Below, one piece after another: positions 54,748-64,000 of a stretch of 64,000 nucleotides of DNA (its first letter is position 1; every line of letters starts with the position of its first letter). The notes beneath the pieces were generated by a model. It was not told the origin of the DNA. It saw only the letters and a program-made list of their open reading frames with translations, and searched no databases. This DNA comes from Protula sp. h YS-2021 (taxonomy: Eukaryota > Annelida > Polychaeta > Sabellida > Serpulidae). The position numbers were made by a program, and so were the translations under genes. The stretch lies in the NCBI GenBank assembly GCA_949752745.1, contig OX457024.1:51911810-51975809 (forward strand), read 5' to 3'.

Positions 54748-56485
54748 CTTCCCGACTGAGGGGAGACCTATGGTGTTTGTACGTTCTTTATGCGTATATG
54801 TGTCAGTCTGTTGTGAACAAAATGTTGTGTGCAAGATATCTCGAGAACGAAAAGTCCTATTGACTTCAAACTGGATCGATTTATTCCTTGGTTAGATCGG
54901 ACGGTTCTGTCAACTTTTCACGCATGTCACATGATTAGAGCAGGCGTATGACATCATTACGTAAAAATCTTGTGTGCGAAATTTCTCAGCTCCTGAACAT
55001 CGGAGAAAGTTGAAACTTGGTGGGATTGTTGCTTGTTAGGTCAGAAAATTTCTTAGATATTTTTTCGCGAGTAGAACGAACGAATGTGGCGTATGACGTC
55101 ATCGGGTAAAGTATGTATGTATTTTGAACAAGATCCTGTGTGCAAAATATCTAGATAAATAACGGAAAGTCCTATCGACTTCAAATTTTATATGGATATT
55201 TCTTTAGTCGGTCTGACGCTTCTGTCAACTTTTGACGCATGTCACGTGATTAGGACAGGTGTATGATGTCATTGCGTTAAAATGTTGCATGCAAGAGTTC
55301 TCAGCCGCTGAACATCGGAGAAAGTTGAAACTTGGTGTTTTTTTTTGCTTGCTATTTTCGAAAGATTCTATTAAATTTTGTCACGAGTAGAACGAACGAA
55401 TGTGGCTTGTGACGTCATCACGTAAACATGCATTTAATTTGGAGAAGATCTTGTTGCAAAATATCTCGATAATGGATAAGGGAAAGTCTTATCGACTTAG
55501 ATTTTTTGGGCATCATTACGTAAAAAAATTATCTGTTGTTAAGTAACATATCTCGATAGTGGAAAGCCGGATCAACTTCAAACTTGATGTAGTTATTCCT
55601 CGATTAAGAAAAATTAAGAAAAGTGTATAACGTCAACACCCTCCTCTCCCCTCCCCCCTCCATTTTGTCTGCTGCTTTGAGAACTAAGCATAGTTGTTAA
55701 CTACACTGTTGATTTCAACATTTCACAAGATTCTCGAGTGTTCCTGCATTCTTTAGAACAGCAACAGCATTACTGTCGGTCCATTCCAGGTATAGCTATT
55801 TTTTGCGCCGCATACTTGATTCAGTTGCCAAGCTATTCCAGACATCGGTTAGCATTGTTTGCAGTACCTGGAAGCATTATTCCCTTTTAAAGTGAGTCAC
55901 CTGATATCTTGTGTTATGAGAAGCAGCTCACCATTTTGGCACCGAAATGACCCCCCTCCCCTGTTGTCCCATCGAGGTGAGTCATCTCATGTGCAGTTGG
56001 GAAGAATGCCTTTCTGGTGCTTTTTGGCCGATGGGAATGTACAAAGACGAGGTAGTATATCATGGGTGTAACTGCACTTAGAGTACAGACCGTTACCTTG
56101 GATAAAAGGGTTACAACCGTAAGGTTTGCGTTTACAGTCAGACCTACATTAGATGGCTGGAGAGGGAGGGGGAGGGTGGGTAAAACCTGTTTCAGCGACC
56201 ATCTTTCAGACTTGGATGAAAAAGACGTGCAGTAACATCTGTTTTAGTGACCACCATCCGTTTTGTTTATTTTTGGATTTTTGACAATGAATTATCATTG
56301 TGCTTGCGGAAGTGAATATTTTCTTTCAGTAATAAGAAAAAAAAGGAAAATTGTTTTAGGAATAATGAGTTTAGTCGGGGAGATATTTGTTTTTGTTCAT
56401 AAAAACAAGAAACTAAATAGGTGTCGATTGAAAGTGTGTGAAATAGCCATGTACTCTTATGTTTTGTGTGCACTGGTCGCTGTAG
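54748..56485 (+). mobile_element. E-type element, copy E4 (internally shortened)
   Basis: Start hairpin degraded (ACTTCCCGACTGAGGGGAGA), E-type half-units, the shared middle, a G-rich stretch at 56158-56180 and only about 1.5 of the 57-bp units. The tail is TCGGGGAGATATTTG and GCACTGGTCGCTGTAG. Confidence 0.8.
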
Positions 56486-56623
56486 TTTTTTTTTTTTTTT
56501 TGTGGTTTTCCAGATCATCGGAAATACTGGCGATAAACCATTTTCTTTTTGAAATCTTAAGTGAAGCCAGGTATATGGCTTTACTCTGTATTATGAATAG
56601 GGGTAGCGAGCATTGGTACCTGG

Positions 56624-56626
<3 letters not shown>

Positions 56627-56657
<31 letters not shown>
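56627..56657. repeat. (TA)n tract at a transposon edge
   Basis: About 30 bp of TA directly left of the TIR element; a short ATATAT follows its right end. Confidence 0.9.
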
Positions 56658-56660
<3 letters not shown>

Positions 56661-58087
56661 ACAGTCAATGTTGGAAACCCGCCATTTCACGAAATGGCAA
56701 ACCGTGTTGGGTAAATTCGCGTAATGCCTAAAATCTTTTGCCGTTTCACGAAATAACCTAAAAGTTAGGTTATTTCACGAAATTACCTAAAAATCTTACA
56801 TTTTATTTCACAAATTGGCAAACCAAGATCCGGCAAAATTGTGAAATAAGCTTTTTTTGCTCGAAATTTCTTACAATCATGACAAATATTGTGTCTTTTA
56901 TCTGTTATAATTACAATAAAATTACTTCAGTCTTCAAATACAAATAATACATCATAGTTGGTTTGTTCCTTTAATTAATACATCACATGTTTCCTGTGAT
57001 CCACAGTTGATTGCAACTGATCACAAGCTTTTAACGCGATCATATTAATTGTAATTCATGGTAATGCACACAAGTGTTTGTGTTCCTTTTTGATTAATTC
57101 AATTGCTATTAGGATAAATTTCAGAACAACACACTGAATTGGGTTAAGATGGACTCAGTAACTAGTTACCGATTTGCTGTTAACCTACTCTGAAAAAAGA
57201 ACCTCCTATAACGTCTGCTTTCACCTACTCTGGAATTAAGCCGTTTTCATGGATTGGTCATAATAAGGAAACTTTCTCCATACTGGCCCCCCGAGAAGAT
57301 ATATTTTGATATAAATTTATCTGAAATCGGGACGTTTTTATCAAATTCCTAAAAACGGAGAACCAAATGCAGATAAATACAAACAGAAGCTGTACAAAGT
57401 ATTTGAACAGTACAAATCGGTCTTTATGCCAAAAGACCAATATTACTCGACTGTGGAGGAATTAAAAGCATGCACCTTGAACACCGGCACAAAAAGCAGG
57501 CGTGAATATTATATTCTCACCAAGTATGAAATTATTATTATTAATATAAATTTTCTTCATTATTACTCGGATAATATTTGAAAATTTCAATGTTAATAAA
57601 ATAGAATTCGAGAATAACATTATTGGGATACAAAAGCTTTAATATTACTCATAACTCGAGTTTTAAAGATAAGAAAAATACTAGCTGTCTTTAAAATTCT
57701 GCATTTGTGTTCCTGTTTTTGTCTCAAATGTAGGTTAAAACGTAAAAGATTTTCCTTTTTTTAATTTTCAGATACGAAGTTCGGCAATGCGGAGATGTGA
57801 TATTCATATCGTTCATCCTGTGGTGTGAAACATTTTCGTAGGATTGATTGTATTTTATCAATAAACAGTTCAAACTTCTGTTTTTTCTATTTCCTGTGAT
57901 ATTCACTTGTTACAGATAACAGTTTGCCATTTCACGTAATGGCAAACCGAAAATTTAGGTAATTTCGTGAAATAACCTAACTTTTAGGTTATTTCGTGAA
58001 ACGGCAAAATATTTTAGGCATTACGCGAATTTACCCAACACGGTTTGCCATTTCGTGAAATGGCGGGTTTCCAACATTGACTGTAAC
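56658..58087. mobile_element. DNA transposon with near-identical ~135-bp TIRs
   Basis: Begins GTTACAGTCAATGTTGGAAA and ends with its reverse complement. By eye the inverted ends differ at about one site in 133 bp. Each end holds palindromes GCCATTTCACGAAATGGC and AACCTAAAAGTTAGGTT. Flanks are TA repeats, so the target may be TA. The interior contains a possible two-exon coding remnant (57321-57841). The high end-to-end identity suggests recent activity. Confidence 0.85.
57321..57841 (+). pseudogene. Possible spliced coding remnant inside the TIR element
   Basis: The reading frame from 57321 gives QIPKNGEPNADKYKQKLYKV, FMPKDQYYSTVEELKAC and SRREYYILTK, then a donor GTATGA at 57524. An acceptor TTTTAATTTTCAG ends at 57771 and continues YEVRQCGDV in frame to a stop at 57839-57841. 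The pattern RRxYxxLxxYEVxxxGD recalls the N-terminal part of integrase-like KRBA2/Ginger-type proteins, but no catalytic part follows. Assignment is weak. Confidence 0.38.
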
Positions 58088-58813
58088 ATATATTTCCATT
58101 TTATTCGGCAGAAATTGGCGGAAGAATGGGTGAAATTGTTTCAGTAAAATCTTAACTGACGCCAAGGAAATGCCTTACTTTCTTGAAATGTTGGATAAAG
58201 TCAGCAGGCTTTACTACCTGCCTGACTTTTACTTTTCTTTGACGATCCGCTAAAACTGGTGGAAATATTTGCCTAAACCAAATTTTCTTAGAAACGTATC
58301 TTCTAGGGCCTTTGTGAAAACGTCATAAAATTTTGGTTGAATTGTGTGTGTATTTGTGTGGTGGGGGTGGGTTGCAAGTAAAAATACATCTTTTATTTAA
58401 AAAAAAAACACCTTTGATTAAAATCCAGACCTAGGCTAAGAGAGGCCTGTCATAAAAATATAATTTTACTGCTACTGTTTCGGGAATACTCCAAAATTAG
58501 CAATAAATATTGACTAAAGTCCAATTTTTGCTAAAAATGTATGTCCTCCTGGGAATTTATTGAAGTCTTAAAGTTTTGATTGAAGGCAGAGACCACAAAT
58601 GTACAACTGGCTTTTTTGTTAAATTGCTTGATATAAACGAAAACATTGAACGAAAACCAATTTTCGTTAAAAAAACGTAAAGACGTCCTCTTAGGAGTTA
58701 GTGAAAACATCATAAAATGTTGATTGAATGTACTTTGAAAAGCTGTCCACCTGGCCATTATTATTTTTGGTAGTTTACCCAAAAATAATAGAAATAGTAG
58801 GAAAAACCACTTT

Positions 58814-60548
58814 CAGTGTTGCCACGCCCTTTTAAGCTAAAAGCAGGACGCTGTCCTGCCAAAAGCAGGAAGATTTTTTCAAAAAAACAGGACAAAAGCA
58901 GGACGCCATATTTTAGTTTAAAAGGTGACTTTACTCGATATAACCACGTATGGGCAGCGCCAGAACATGAAGGAAAACTGCATTTAATTCTGGAGTTCAA
59001 AAATTAAAACTTCACTTACAATTTTCATGACGACGGGAATGCAAAGGTCAAAAATAGCAAAAATCGATAACCATAAAAATTTCTTTGGTTTTTCGCCAAA
59101 AAATTCGCCATTTTTTGCCAATCACTAAACATTCATAGCCAGTTAGGTAATATTGATTACTACCGTTACTTACAATTTCAAGACAGTAATACTATTTTAC
59201 TGGGGTTAGTTCAGAATTTATGAAATTTCGTTTTTTAGATTTTAGCCAAAATTTTCGCCAATTTTTGGCCAATCACCAAAAATTGTACCAGCACAGGTAG
59301 GTAGGAAGGTCTGCAAATTTTACGTAAAATTTCAAGACTTGGACTATTTTCCTGGAGACCGTCAAGATTTTACCGAAAATTTGTTGGGTTTTCGCCAATT
59401 TTTGGCGAATCGCCAAAATAAGTAATAGCCAGATAGGTACTAACGCCTCCTACCTTCATCTAAAATTTCAAGACAGTATGATTATTTTCCAGCAGTTAGT
59501 TAAGATTTTACTGAAAAATTTCGGTTTTTTTTGCCAGAACTGTCGCCAATTTTTGACCAATCACCAAAAAAAAGTAACAGCCAGATAGGTAGAAACGCTT
59601 GCTATTCTCACTTAAAATTTCAAGACAGTAAGATTACTTTCCTAGAAGTAGTTAAGATTTTAAAACAAAATTTCGTTTTTCGCTAATATTTTTGCCAAAT
59701 CGCCAAAAAAAAAGGTACAGCCAGGTAGGTGGTAACTCCTGCTACCTTCACATTAAATTCCAACACAGCAAGACTATTTTTCAGCAGTTAGTAAAGATTT
59801 TACAGAAGATTTTCGCCAGTTATTGGCCAACACCAAAACAAAAGTAATAGCTAGGTAGTAGTAAAGCCTGCTAACTGGACTGAAACTTTTAAAACAGTAA
59901 GATTACTTTCCTAGAAGTAGTTAAGACTTTACGAAAAAAATTTGTTTTTTCGCTAATGTTTTCGCCAATTTTTGGCGAATCGCCAAAAAAAGTAATAGCC
60001 AGGTGGACACTTATGCACCCTACCTTCCACCAAAATTTCAAGACATTCAGGCTAGAATCCTGGGAGAATATACGATTTTTCAACTTAAAAGAGTTCATTC
60101 GCACATACTTTCAGCAACTGTTATAGCCCCTGCTTCTGAAAGAAGCTGGGGCTAAAAAAAGAACAATAAAGAACGCTTGTAGAAAAAAGTACGTTTTGAG
60201 GCAAAAAAAAAAAAAAAAAAAAAAACGATGCGAAAATAAAGACTACATCTTTTTAAAAAAAGAATGATCCGGCAATCCTGCTAATAGTCACATTCTGTAC
60301 AAACACCGAAAAATTTAGGTAGAGGCGCCAAAGGGGCCAAAAAAAAATCTGATCTTGAACTAAATAATGAATTATTCGGTTATAAAAGCAGAACAAAAGC
60401 TGGACGAGATTTCACAATTTTGCTAAAAGCAGGATAAAAACAGAACATTTGCCCTTTTCAGCTCAAAAGCAGGACAAAAGCAGGACGTTTTCCAAAAATG
60501 CGAAAAAAGCAGGACATCTGCAAAAAGCAGGACGGTGTGGCAACACTG
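58814..60548. mobile_element. Second hAT-like family, 6-bp target duplication
   Basis: Ends CAGTGTTGCCACGCC and, reversed, CAGTGTTGCCACACC, flanked by CACTTT (58808-58813 and 60549-60554). Both ends are packed with AAAAGCAGGACG repeats. Removing it rejoins an F-type unit (AACCACTTTCTTTTTAAGAT). It encloses the inverted F3 copy. A short frame at 58923-59007 (RYNHVWAAPEHEGKLHLILE) may be a coding remnant. Confidence 0.83.
59060..60155 (-). mobile_element. F-type element, copy F3, inverted
   Basis: On the minus strand it starts TTAGCCCCAGCTTCTTTCAG with AGAAGCAGGGGCTA and AGTATGTGCG, then about seven core units (TTGGCGAAAATTTT-type, AGTAAAATCTTAACTA-type). It lies inside the hAT-like element, which lies inside F2. 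Confidence 0.8.
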
Positions 60549-60773
60549 CACTTTCTTTTTAAGATCTTAACTAAGGACATGGTCTTGTTGCCATTTTATT
60601 TAAAGGTGAGAGACTTATTACCTGCGTGGCTATTATTTTTTTGGCGATAAACCATTTGTGTATTAAAATCTTGACTGCCAACAGTTACATAGCGTTACTG
60701 GCTTGAAATTTTCGTCACAGGTTATACTTGTATGTCATCAATCTTGTCATCAACAGTCGTGAGCTGGGGCATT

Positions 60774-60907
60774 GTCCATGGACATATTTTTATTTCATGA
60801 TTTTTGGTACAAATATATTCTTATAATTTATATACTTTTTGTCCATAGACATATTTTTATTTCATGATTTTGGGTACAAATGTATTCTTATAATTTATAT
60901 AATTTTT
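60774..60907. repeat. 67-bp tandem duplication at the F2 tail
   Basis: Two copies of a unit beginning GTCCATGGACATATTTTTAT with about five differences. Confidence 0.88.
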
Positions 60908-63900
60908 GCAATCCGCTGCGATGCTTTCTAACGCCTGGTTGTCATGGTGATACCAAGCAAACACTCTCAGTAGTGCGCCATGCGTCGTTTACGACTGAAC
61001 CTATCTACCGGCGTATTTACCAAAATACTACTGCTGCCTTTTGGACGCGTATTAACAGTCATGAAATAAAAACAAAGGACACTGGTTTTCAACTGTAAAG
61101 ACAGGTGTACTGTTAAACATGGAGTGTGTAGCTTCCGTCTTAGTGAAGTAATGCAGGCTGGTCACGTGGCAAATAAACAAGCTCAGAGGTTTTTGTAGCA
61201 TGTTTATTATTTTACGTTACAATTTAAACAAAAAGTGCACTAAAAGACAACGTCCTAACAATGTCCCTGCTTTATTGGTATTCCACTTTGGTGGGTTTTT
61301 ACCACAAATGAGTGAAGCGTGTAAATCTCCCACGCATCGCCAGCTGTGTGCACACAAATATTCATGCGCGAAAAACGTGCTTGAAGCAGATTTGAATAAC
61401 AGCAAAGTGTTACCAGGAACTGACCATATTTTAAGATTGTAGTAGCCACACTTTATTTTGGGTTGAAATGATGGAAAAACAGTGTAGGAAACGACGGTTC
61501 TTGGGGCAGCAGAATACATTGTTTTCAATCTTATTTAGCCGTCAGAAAAACAAATTAATGTGCTGCATATGCTACGAGGCCGTACTGACCGACTTTGAAT
61601 CCAGCCTATATTTTAAAAAATCCTTGAAACATAAAACTTAACTCGTGTTAAAATGATAGCCCATGACTCGTGTTATTACAATACCATTTTTAACAAACAG
61701 TTTATGACATTCATATTGAAACGAAACGTGAATCGTGATGAATTATGTGACCAGCTGAACGACCGCACCAGCTAATCGATTGACAGTCTTCACGGTTCCC
61801 GCTATACAAACAATCATCCGATCTGGGTGGGACTAGTTATGCTTGATACACACAGCTATTCCTCGACTTCTTTGAATCAAAAGTCGTGAATCGTTCCACG
61901 GATAATTCTGGAAATGTGCGCCATCTGGGAAAATCGTGAGCCACTTATGTGCCCGACCATTATCCGTGCACCGCCCAGAAAACCGAAGCGCCATGGCGCA
62001 CGCCAATGTCAATTACTTTTTTGCGGCAGTGTCCCTTACCTCGGACAAATCTCGCTCGATTATATCTATTTTTCTACACTTCAAAATATGACCACATTAA
62101 CTTTTAAATAGAAAACCTGATGCTTTAGACAGTGTTTGCTGCAAACAATTATGGCGCCCCATGCAAGAATAATTCCTTCCACCCCCTTCTTTGCGAATTA
62201 ATAACACATAAGGAGAACGAGAAAAGAAAAGAGCGAGTTAATGGTAGATGTGAAGACTGCCACTTTTTTAACCTAAAGTAACTTTGGTTGATTAATGTTG
62301 TGCAGCGTTTTCAAGATAAAGGAAGGCATTTATAAAGCCGGAAAGAAGAAAATAGTCTTTTGGCCAAGCCCCCTTTTTTCTTTTGTTTACGTAGCCAGCT
62401 GCCGATATTTTTTCTTGAAAAACTTAGACCCAGCCAGTTTTTATTATTATTTCGCCCAAAGATTAATTTTTCTAGGTAGTTGTTATAGAATAGTTCAGAA
62501 GTGAGTACTGTTAGGAGTACCGATACACAAGATAAACAAAATGATTAATACAATGTGTGCGGAGATCATGACAAACCTGGATAGTTGAGTATATGCGGAG
62601 GACGTCAGAGCGAGCACCTCTCAGTCCTCTTATTATGACTGAGTTACACAGCAACGAGTGGAAAGGCATGCTGCAAGAGGGATTCAGGTTTCCACAGAGA
62701 TCATAAGTGACATAAAATAAAATGAAAGTAGAAAAATATATAAATAAAAAATACCAAAGAATAAAACAATAATGTAAGAAACAAGCAAGTATAACAGGTC
62801 TCCCGTCTGGAGATGCAAACACGAAAGTATAACGGGCCTCCCGCCTGGAGATGCAAACACACAAGTATAACGGGCCTGCATCAATGTGACGCGAGTAGCT
62901 CACATGCCAAAAATATTAATTACAATTCACATTGAGGGATGGGATTGCCTCTGTTTGCCTTACCAGCAAGGCAACTAATTCCTGAGCATTAGGGAAGTGT
63001 TTTAGGACTCTTACGCTTTAAAAAAATGCGCTGTCCAAAATTTGTTCTTATTAACAAATTATCAGATAATACGATTTTTTTACATTGAAAAGAAATTGAG
63101 ACCAGCGATTTTGTTCGCATTAACTGATTTCGTATTAAATGGGGCGCACTTTATGTTTTTGCCCATAATTTCTATTACATTTATAATTTTCACAAATATT
63201 GTATTGTTATTACATAAGGCAGCAGTATTCAATTAAATTCAATTTGAACGCTCTTGTGGCAGCAAAAATTATAGCTTATAGAAAAGCAAATAAATGTTGA
63301 CGAGTCAATATCCAGTCAATACCACAGCGTGACAGAGGCACAATCGCCCATGTACCTTGTTTCTGCCATACTGTCTTTTTGACATTTTTCATGAATCCGA
63401 AGAAAATACAACTTCACATAACTTCACTATATCCTGTGTCTGTGTGTTCAGTGTCAAAACAATCTGACCCATAAGTTCGGAGATCTAGCCCGAACACGAA
63501 CCCGTGACCTTGCGTATAATCGGCTGAAAGTTTAAATGGGTCCCATTGCAAACTGCCTTTTGAACTGTTACACAATAAAATGTTTACCTTAATCAAAGGA
63601 TACAGAAACAAATACTCCCGTCTCTCATGTCAGTGGAATAACAACAACAATATTGTGGTCTTTTTGATGAAAAGCGCTGGATTTTTATGGCGAGTGGTTC
63701 ATATTTGTGGTATGAGCCGCGGGAAGGGTCGTGGCGTGTTCCACCCTGCCCGCGTTTACACCACTGCCTGGTTTGATTAGGAAACGAACGCGCATCACTA
63801 CCATAATACAAATGCAATTCTTTCTATAGAATCCTCAAGTCTATCCTTTCCCACAAAAATATGTAAAAAAGTCCCTAAAATGAGCTCGTTAGGAGTGCTG
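60908..63900. other. No gene seen; one short tandem repeat
   Basis: No convincing splice-compatible coding. A ~38-bp unit (AAGTATAACGGGCCTCCCGC, then CTGGAGATGCAAACAC) repeats about 2.5 times at 62787-62880. The sequence is less repeat-dense than the rest of the window. Confidence 0.5.
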
Positions 63901-63902
63901 TT

Positions 63903-64000
63903 TCACATGAGACTGCAGGCCTTTGAGCCAGTCTTGCCGCTGGCGGCTTTAGCGGCGGCCGCGGCGCCTGCCTCGTTACCGCTGCCCCTCAGCTTCTGGG
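63903..64000 (-). CDS. Possible C-terminus of a gene with an Ala-rich tail and CaaX-like end
   Basis: The minus strand reads EAGAAAAAAKAASGKTGSKA and then CSLM, followed by TGA at 63903-63905. The frame is open to the window edge. A C-terminal CSLM fits a farnesylation box (Cys, two small/aliphatic residues, Met), which would place the protein at a membrane. GC content jumps sharply relative to the neighbourhood, as expected for an exon or CpG-rich sequence. The + strand is also open (M at 63907, hydrophobic), so strand is uncertain. I do not recognise the family. Confidence 0.35.
   Translation of the reverse strand, partial: QKLRGSGNEAGAAAAAKAASGKTGSKACSLM

Larger units (their letters stand above)
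53417..60784 (+). mobile_element. F-type element, copy F2, host of three further insertions
   Basis: Start GTTAGCCCACCTTCTTACAG with AGAAGCAGGGGCTA, about 320 bp after the ccdc112 stop. Core units run to 54745, then at 56490-56657, 58088-58813 and 60549-60760. The tail is CGTGAGCTGGGGCATTGTCC. The inserts are E4, a TIR element and a hAT-like element. Removing them rejoins the core at each junction. Confidence 0.78.

Noticed and set aside
56263..56724. 153-aa ORF
   Set aside because: Crosses the E4 tail, an F-type unit and a TA tract; a chance frame.
62511..62903. 130-aa minus-strand ORF
   Set aside because: Part of it is the ~38-bp tandem repeat, the rest is low-complexity hydrophobic sequence.

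Overview
The window is eukaryotic and looks like a marine mollusc, most probably a bivalve. This is inferred from three things: dense pearl-type repeats (start hairpin plus a core of tandem repeats, a style known from bivalves), a DIRS retroelement, and one spliced gene with long repeat-filled introns. Nothing in it is bacterial. The species cannot be named from the sequence.

One host gene can be assembled completely: a CCDC112-like coiled-coil protein on the + strand, 14 coding exons from 21696 to 53099. Every intron starts GT and ends AG, the phases fit throughout, and the product is 465 aa. Three short 5' exons (21.7-22.9 kb) are followed by an 11 kb intron, then exons at 34.0, 38.3, 41.0, 43.5, 43.8, 47.3 and 51.1-53.1 kb. 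The long introns are mostly mobile DNA. A second possible host gene touches the right edge (63903-64000, minus strand, possible CaaX C-terminus).

1-2 kb: decayed Polinton/Maverick-type DNA polymerase B gene plus a cysteine-rich ORF. 4.2-4.7 and 12.0-12.7 kb: two copies of a hairpin-bearing repeat. 5.9-11.9 kb: a DIRS retroelement (inverted terminal repeats, internal complementary region, tyrosine recombinase, RNase H, gag) broken by a LINE, which itself carries a SINE, and by a hAT-like DNA transposon with a 6-bp target duplication. 12.7-15 kb: tandem arrays. 15.7-19.5 kb: Jockey-like LINE pieces. 21.1-53.1 kb: the gene and its repeat-filled introns. 53.4-60.8 kb: one long core-repeat element that has received three further insertions, one of which holds an inverted copy of the host element. 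60.9-63.9 kb: no gene seen.

The main theme is a set of non-autonomous elements built alike: a short GC-rich hairpin at the start, a GTCTGTCCGTC-type tract, a core of 57-190 bp tandem units, and a conserved tail. Elements with the same ends carry unrelated cores. Several otherwise unrelated cores share a motif close to GATATCTCGAAAACG.
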